Source: Holophagae bacterium (lineage in GTDB: Bacteria; Acidobacteriota; Thermoanaerobaculia; Thermoanaerobaculales; Sulfomarinibacteraceae). From it: a DNA stretch of 6,530 nucleotides. Numbering within the stretch: position 1 is the stretch's first letter; each line of letters opens with the position of its first letter. This document shows positions 5,606 to 6,530 of the stretch, piece by piece. Made by a program: the position numbers and the translations under genes. The stretch lies in the NCBI GenBank assembly GCA_030637505.1, contig DAOWGJ010000185.1, positions 1 through 6,530 on the forward strand. Direction: 5' to 3'. Under the pieces are notes generated by a model, which worked only from the letters and a program-made list of their open reading frames with translations, was not told the DNA's origin and did not search any database.

Positions 5606-6530
5606 TCATTTGTCCTGTTCCTTCGCAGGCAACGACCTACTGAGCACGATGTAGCCGATGATGCCCGATATCAACGAGGCGGCCAGGATGCCGACCTTCG
5701 ACTCGGCCACCAGTAGAGGATCGACAAAGGCCAACTCGGTGACGAAGAGGGACATCGTGAAGCCGATGCCGGCCAGGCAGCCGGCGCCGATGATCTGTCC
5801 CCAGTTGACACCCTCGGGAAGTGCTCCCCGGCCGCTGCGCACGACGATCCACGCGAACAGCCCGACGCCGACCGGCTTGCCCACGATCAAACCCAGCATG
5901 ATGCCCAAGCTGATGGGGTTGGAGATCGTGTCAAGGATGCGATCGTCGAAGTGCACACCGGCGTTGGCCAGAGCGAAGAGCGGCAGAACCAGCCACACTT
6001 GAATCGGATGCAGGTAGTGCTCCATGGCCAGGGCTGGGGGCAGGGCCTTGCCGGCCATGGTGTGCATGCATTCGACAGCGTCCAGCTGGTTCTGATCGTG
6101 GAGAATGCTGTCATCGGACAGCTCCATGCTCTCGATCAGATCCGTCTGTTCGCGAGAACGTCTGACGAAATCCCCGAGTCCGACGCGCGGCCGTACCGGG
6201 ATGACCATAGCCACCAGGATGCCGGCCACCGTCGCGTGTACGCCCGAGGTGAAGACCGCAATCCAGATGGCGAAGACTAAGACCTGCAGGAATGCCAGAC
6301 GCCTGAAACCCCAACGCACCAGGAAGAACAGTACGATAAGCAGAATTCCCGCCACACCCAGCGCGCCAAATCTGATCTCCTCAGTGTAAAAAATGGCGAT
6401 CACCATGACCGCGCCGAGGTCGTCGGCGATGGCCAGGGCGGTCAGGAAGACCTTGAGCCCGATGGGCGCCCGGGTACCAAAGACGGCCAGCACACCGAGG
6501 GCGAAGGCAATGTCGGTGGCCATCGGCACA
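5606..6530 (-). CDS. nhaA: Na+/H+ antiporter NhaA (C-terminal part, cut by window edge)
   Basis: The last 307 residues of an inner-membrane antiporter that exchanges cytoplasmic Na+ or Li+ for periplasmic protons. The first visible codon (6529-6527) is GTG and should be an internal Val; the true start lies beyond 6530. The key residues are present: ATDIAFALG with Asp6 (E. coli Asp133), and ALAIADDLGA with Asp36-Asp37 (Asp163-Asp164), keeping the exact 30-residue spacing. VGKPVG provides Lys218 (Lys300). Further family blocks are SGVHATVAGILVA, LPLFALANAGVHF and GIGFTMSLFV. The protein has about 40 extra hydrophilic residues between the IPVRP segment (about 110) and EHYLHP (about 170) compared with E. 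coli NhaA, as in the longer NhaA variants. It ends in TGA and converges on the HD-GYP gene. No strong intrinsic terminator follows. Confidence 0.96.
   Translation of the reverse strand, partial: VPMATDIAFALGVLAVFGTRAPIGLKVFLTALAIADDLGAVMVIAIFYTEEIRFGALGVAGILLIVLFFLVRWGFRRLAFLQVLVFAIWIAVFTSGVHATVAGILVAMVIPVRPRVGLGDFVRRSREQTDLIESMELSDDSILHDQNQLDAVECMHTMAGKALPPALAMEHYLHPIQVWLVLPLFALANAGVHFDDRILDTISNPISLGIMLGLIVGKPVGVGLFAWIVVRSGRGALPEGVNWGQIIGAGCLAGIGFTMSLFVTELAFVDPLLVAESKVGILAASLISGIIGYIVLSRSLPAKEQDK

Noticed and set aside
5403..5654. Possible small plus-strand protein (internal ATG at 5427, MSWFLELVSLL...)
   Set aside because: Its hydrophobic middle (FLCVLCVSV) is just the translated CACAGAG repeat. 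It overlaps the nhaA 3' end, has no strong ribosome site, and covers the long stem-loop.

Overview
The window comes from a GC-rich (about 60% by eye) Gram-negative bacterium. This follows from an exported YcbB/LdtD-type L,D-transpeptidase, a two-transmembrane sensor with a periplasmic Cache domain, and an NhaA antiporter. The phylum cannot be fixed from this sequence. The gene families and intergenic repeats would fit Acidobacteriota, Desulfobacterota-like lineages or Pseudomonadota.

Layout. Bases 1-42 are the last 13 codons of a plus-strand gene. Bases 43-280 are non-coding and hold a twin REP-like palindrome (129-190) plus small hairpins. Bases 281-1951 (minus) encode the L,D-transpeptidase. 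A 121-bp divergent spacer (1952-2072) separates it from a plus-strand, 1006-residue Cache-HAMP-GAF-HD-GYP protein (2073-5093), read from a TTG start behind a strong Shine-Dalgarno sequence. Bases 5094-5605 are a gene-free interval between convergent genes. It is bounded by inverted copies of a CACAGAG-type repeat and packed with perfect hairpins. From 5606 to the right edge (minus) lies the C-terminal part of nhaA.

How the genes relate. The transpeptidase makes 3-3 cross-links in peptidoglycan. The HD-GYP protein should sense a periplasmic ligand and lower cyclic di-GMP. NhaA exports Na+ in exchange for protons. All three act at the envelope, but only the transpeptidase and HD-GYP genes share an intergenic region, and nothing here proves co-regulation. 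No operon is visible: the gene order is plus (fragment), minus, plus, minus.

Most unusual content. The protein genes belong to known families. The less explained parts are: (1) the 5160-5559 interval, with inverted CACAGAG arms around a hairpin array, one member of which pairs fully only as plus-strand RNA; (2) the GTAG-flanked twin palindrome at 129-190, where the differences between the halves preserve the short hairpins; and (3) an insertion of about 155 residues inside the HD-GYP catalytic domain. No complete undescribed system (effector plus guide, toxin plus antitoxin, reverse transcriptase plus RNA) can be demonstrated from this window.
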